Positions 4,794 to 6,164 of a DNA stretch of 6,164 bases are shown here, one piece after another. A program made the translations under genes and the position numbers. The first letter of the stretch is position 1; every line of letters begins with the position of its first letter. Below the pieces are notes generated by a model, which ran no database searches, was not told the DNA's origin, and was given only the letters and a program-made list of their open reading frames with translations. Location of the stretch: contig CALIZJ010000086.1 of NCBI GenBank assembly GCA_938028845.1, forward strand, positions 1 through 6,164. The letters run 5' to 3'. This DNA comes from an uncultured Blautia sp. (GTDB lineage Bacteria > Bacillota > Clostridia > Lachnospirales > Lachnospiraceae).

Positions 4794-6164
4794 TAACGGC
4801 AGAAAAGCTCGTAGAATTACGGGCGAAAGTAAAAGAGGAAATGGCCCGGAGGAACTGCACTGACCATGGACAGAGCGCGTCCATGGAAAAGTTTGCATCC
4901 TCGGACTATGACTATGACACTCCGCCGACAACAGGCGGGGATATACAGGATGAACACATAGAAAAGATCATCAGTCCGCTGCTTAATGTAGCGGATTTTT
5001 TGCAGGACAATGCAATGCGCCAGGACAAAAGTGGAATCGACGTGATCATGGAGCAGGCCGAAAATTTTGTGGATGAACTGGCGAATATCCCGAAGGAATC
5101 CAGCGGATCCGGATGCAGAGGGTCCTGCACCGGCCTTTGCTATGGAGCTTGTACAGGAGGATGCTCTGGATGCACCGGATGCAGTGGATGCAGCAATACT
5201 TGCAGTAGCACCTGTGCTGGCGATTGCGCCACGAACTGTGAGTCTGCATGTAGCAGTTGCAGCGGGGAATGCACGGGCTGTAGTTCGGATTGTACTTCCG
5301 GCTGTTCTGGCTGTACTGGATGTACGGGATGCAATACATCCTGTTCGTCCGGGTGCAGTTCTTGTAGTGGATCATGCTCCGGCTCCTGTGGAAGCAGTTG
5401 TTCCGGATGTTCTGGCTGTTCCGGCTCCTGCAGCGGAGGATGCTCTGGTTCCTGCGGCGGGAATGGATGCAGCACCGGATGCAGTGGATGTAGCGGCGGA
5501 TGCGGGGGAAGCGGATGCAGTTCCGGCTGTATGGCAACCTGTACGGGAAGTTGTAGTTCATGTACAGGATGCGCCGGGTTCTGCGATGGGTCCTGCTCGA
5601 CAAATTGCTATGTGGCTTGTGGGGCGTCCTGTATAGGAAACTGTGACGGCGGATGCTCTTCCGGCTGTATGGGATGCAGTGCCGGATGCCGAGACGGATG
5701 CTACCATGGATGCACTTCTGGCTGTACTGGAACCTGTGGAAGCGGGTGCGTAGCGAACTGCACCGCGCAGTGTGGATCGTCCTGTTATGTGGCTTGCGGC
5801 GGTGGGTGCATGGGAGAATGTAGTTCGTCTTGCGGATCCGGTTGCCAGGGATGTTCTTCCGGATGCAGGAGCGGATGCAGTTCGTCCTGCCAGAATAGCT
5901 GTGGAGGATGCGGAAATAGCTGTACCGGATCGTGCGACAGCAGTTGTACCGGCTCCTGTGGGGCTGGGTGCAGCGGATGCAGCGGCGGATGCTCAGGAGG
6001 CTGTACAAACAGTTGTACCGGATGCAGAAGCTCTTGTTCTGGCAACTGCTATACAAGCTGTGCGGACAAATGTTCCGGGAACTGTGCCACGAATTGCAGC
6101 GGATCTTGTTCCGGTTGTAGCAACACCTGCAGTTCTGGATGCAGTGGATGTAGTGGGACTTGTA
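4790..6164 (+). CDS. Cysteine-rich repeat protein of the tail-fibre region, unknown function, 3' end outside the window
   Basis: The frame is open from TTG 4790 to the end of the window, 458 complete codons with no stop. Residues 1-103 are mostly helical and soluble: a charged helix (ITAEKLVELRAKVKEEMARR), a turn region with DYDYDTPPTTGGDIQDEHIEKI (about 42-63), and a second helical part ending IPKESSGSG. This segment resembles N-terminal domains I associate with clostridial phage baseplate-attached proteins, but the match is weak. From Cys109 on the protein is a continuous repeat with 93 Cys in 350 residues (27%), separated by Gly, Ser, Thr, Asn and rare Tyr, Met or charged residues. Steps between cysteines are 69 CxxxC, 21 CxxC and 2 CxxxxC. 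There is no signal peptide or membrane segment. It follows the receptor-binding gene by 16 bases in the same operon, so a fibre, adhesin or tip role is inferred. I recognise no characterised family. Alternatives are a metal-binding or thiol-storage protein. Confidence 0.85.
   Translation, partial: MITAEKLVELRAKVKEEMARRNCTDHGQSASMEKFASSDYDYDTPPTTGGDIQDEHIEKIISPLLNVADFLQDNAMRQDKSGIDVIMEQAENFVDELANIPKESSGSGCRGSCTGLCYGACTGGCSGCTGCSGCSNTCSSTCAGDCATNCESACSSCSGECTGCSSDCTSGCSGCTGCTGCNTSCSSGCSSCSGSCSGSCGSSCSGCSGCSGSCSGGCSGSCGGNGCSTGCSGCSGGCGGSGCSSGCMATCTGSCSSCTGCAGFCDGSCSTNCYVACGASCIGNCDGGCSSGCMGCSAGCRDGCYHGCTSGCTGTCGSGCVANCTAQCGSSCYVACGGGCMGECSSSCGSGCQGCSSGCRSGCSSSCQNSCGGCGNSCTGSCDSSCTGSCGAGCSGCSGGCSGGCTNSCTGCRSSCSGNCYTSCADKCSGNCATNCSGSCSGCSNTCSSGCSGCSGTC
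4864..4886. repeat. Perfect 8-base inverted repeat inside the N-terminal coding region
   Basis: CCATGGAC at 4864-4871 and GTCCATGG at 4879-4886 are exact reverse complements around a 7-base loop. The hairpin starts 75 bases after the TTG start and covers codons for residues 25-33 (DHGQSASME). There is no following T run, so it is not an intrinsic terminator. It could be an RNA stem affecting translation or mRNA stability, a protein-binding site, or chance. Confidence 0.5.
5114..6164 (+). repeat. Coding cysteine repeat domain (CxxxC/CxxC array), continues beyond the window
   Basis: At protein level every step between cysteines is 3, 4 or 5 residues over 93 cysteines. At DNA level the array is not a clean tandem repeat. 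Ser is written with all of AGC, AGT, TCC, TCG, TCT and TCA, Cys with both TGC and TGT, and Gly with GGA, GGC, GGG and GGT. The codon variety indicates an old array kept by selection on the protein and not a fresh slippage product. Longer internal matches exist: CYVACG at 5606 and 5783, CATNC at 5225 and 6083, and CSNTCSS at 5189 and 6116. Confidence 0.9.

Noticed and set aside
5067..5636. A 189-residue plus-strand frame rich in Ala, Val, Asp and Pro
   Set aside because: It is the shifted reading of the same repeat codons. Its start lies in the middle of the N-terminal domain of the real gene, which continues in its own frame through the whole region.
5046..6056. A 336-residue open frame on the minus strand, rich in Arg, Cys, His and Ile
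   Set aside because: It lies opposite the cysteine array. The biased TGY/GGN/AGY codons rarely produce antisense stops, so long mirror frames are expected. It has no ribosome binding site and no domain-like sequence.
5114..6164. CRISPR array or tandem DNA repeat
   Set aside because: There are no constant repeats and unique spacers at the DNA level. The regularity is in the protein (Cys spacing), written with varied codons.
5114..6164. Variable region of a diversity-generating retroelement
   Set aside because: Such elements often target phage tail tips, but no template repeat, reverse transcriptase or adenine-targeted substitution pattern is visible in the window.
4790..6164. Precursor of a thioether-modified peptide (ranthipeptide/SCIFF type)
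   Set aside because: CxxxC spacing made me consider it, but the array is far too long, there is no radical SAM gene nearby, and the gene belongs to a tail operon.
1..6164. tRNA, rRNA, integrase, attachment sites, intrinsic terminators or strong internal promoters
   Set aside because: I saw none by eye. Genes are packed with gaps of at most 16 bases and no GC stem followed by a T run was found.

Overview
The window is a stretch of the late structural operon of a contractile-tailed (myovirus-type) prophage, phage or phage-derived tail particle. The gene order matches the baseplate end of the Bacillus subtilis PBSX cluster: xkdQ, xkdR, xkdS, xkdT and xkdU, followed by tail-fibre genes. Consensus AGGAGG-type ribosome binding sites, balanced to moderate GC, free use of AGA/AGG and ATA codons, and family members typical of clostridial prophages suggest a Gram-positive Clostridia host, plausibly a gut Lachnospiraceae. 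That host assignment is inference from style, not from a marker gene.

Layout, all on the + strand, with gaps of 0 to 16 bases and no visible internal terminator or promoter. 1-1053 is the 3' part of an XkdQ-like tail hub with a C-terminal SH3-like domain. 1066-1413 is an XkdR-like DUF2577 protein. 1427-1876 is an XkdS-like DUF2634 baseplate wedge protein. 1882-3021 is the baseplate J protein (XkdT). 3031-3786 is the XkdU-like DUF2313 protein with an extended C-terminus. 3786-4157 is a tail-collar fibre protein. 4171-4773 is a short fibre or receptor-binding protein. 4790 to the window end is an open-ended gene starting at TTG. It encodes a roughly 100-residue N-terminal domain followed by an extraordinary cysteine repeat.

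The first five genes build the baseplate: hub, wedge and the proteins that carry fibres. The next two sit where phages place host-recognition proteins. The last gene is the item of real interest. Its repeat domain has 93 cysteines in the 350 residues visible, always 3, 4 or 5 residues apart (69 CxxxC, 21 CxxC and 2 CxxxxC steps), with Gly, Ser, Thr and Asn between them. It lies directly after the receptor-binding gene, has no signal peptide, and has no stop before the window ends. I recognise no characterised family for it. It may be a disulfide-stapled or metal-loaded fibre or adhesin in the tail tip.

The long open frames on the minus strand and in the other plus frame of the last 1.1 kb are by-products of the biased repeat codons, not genes.
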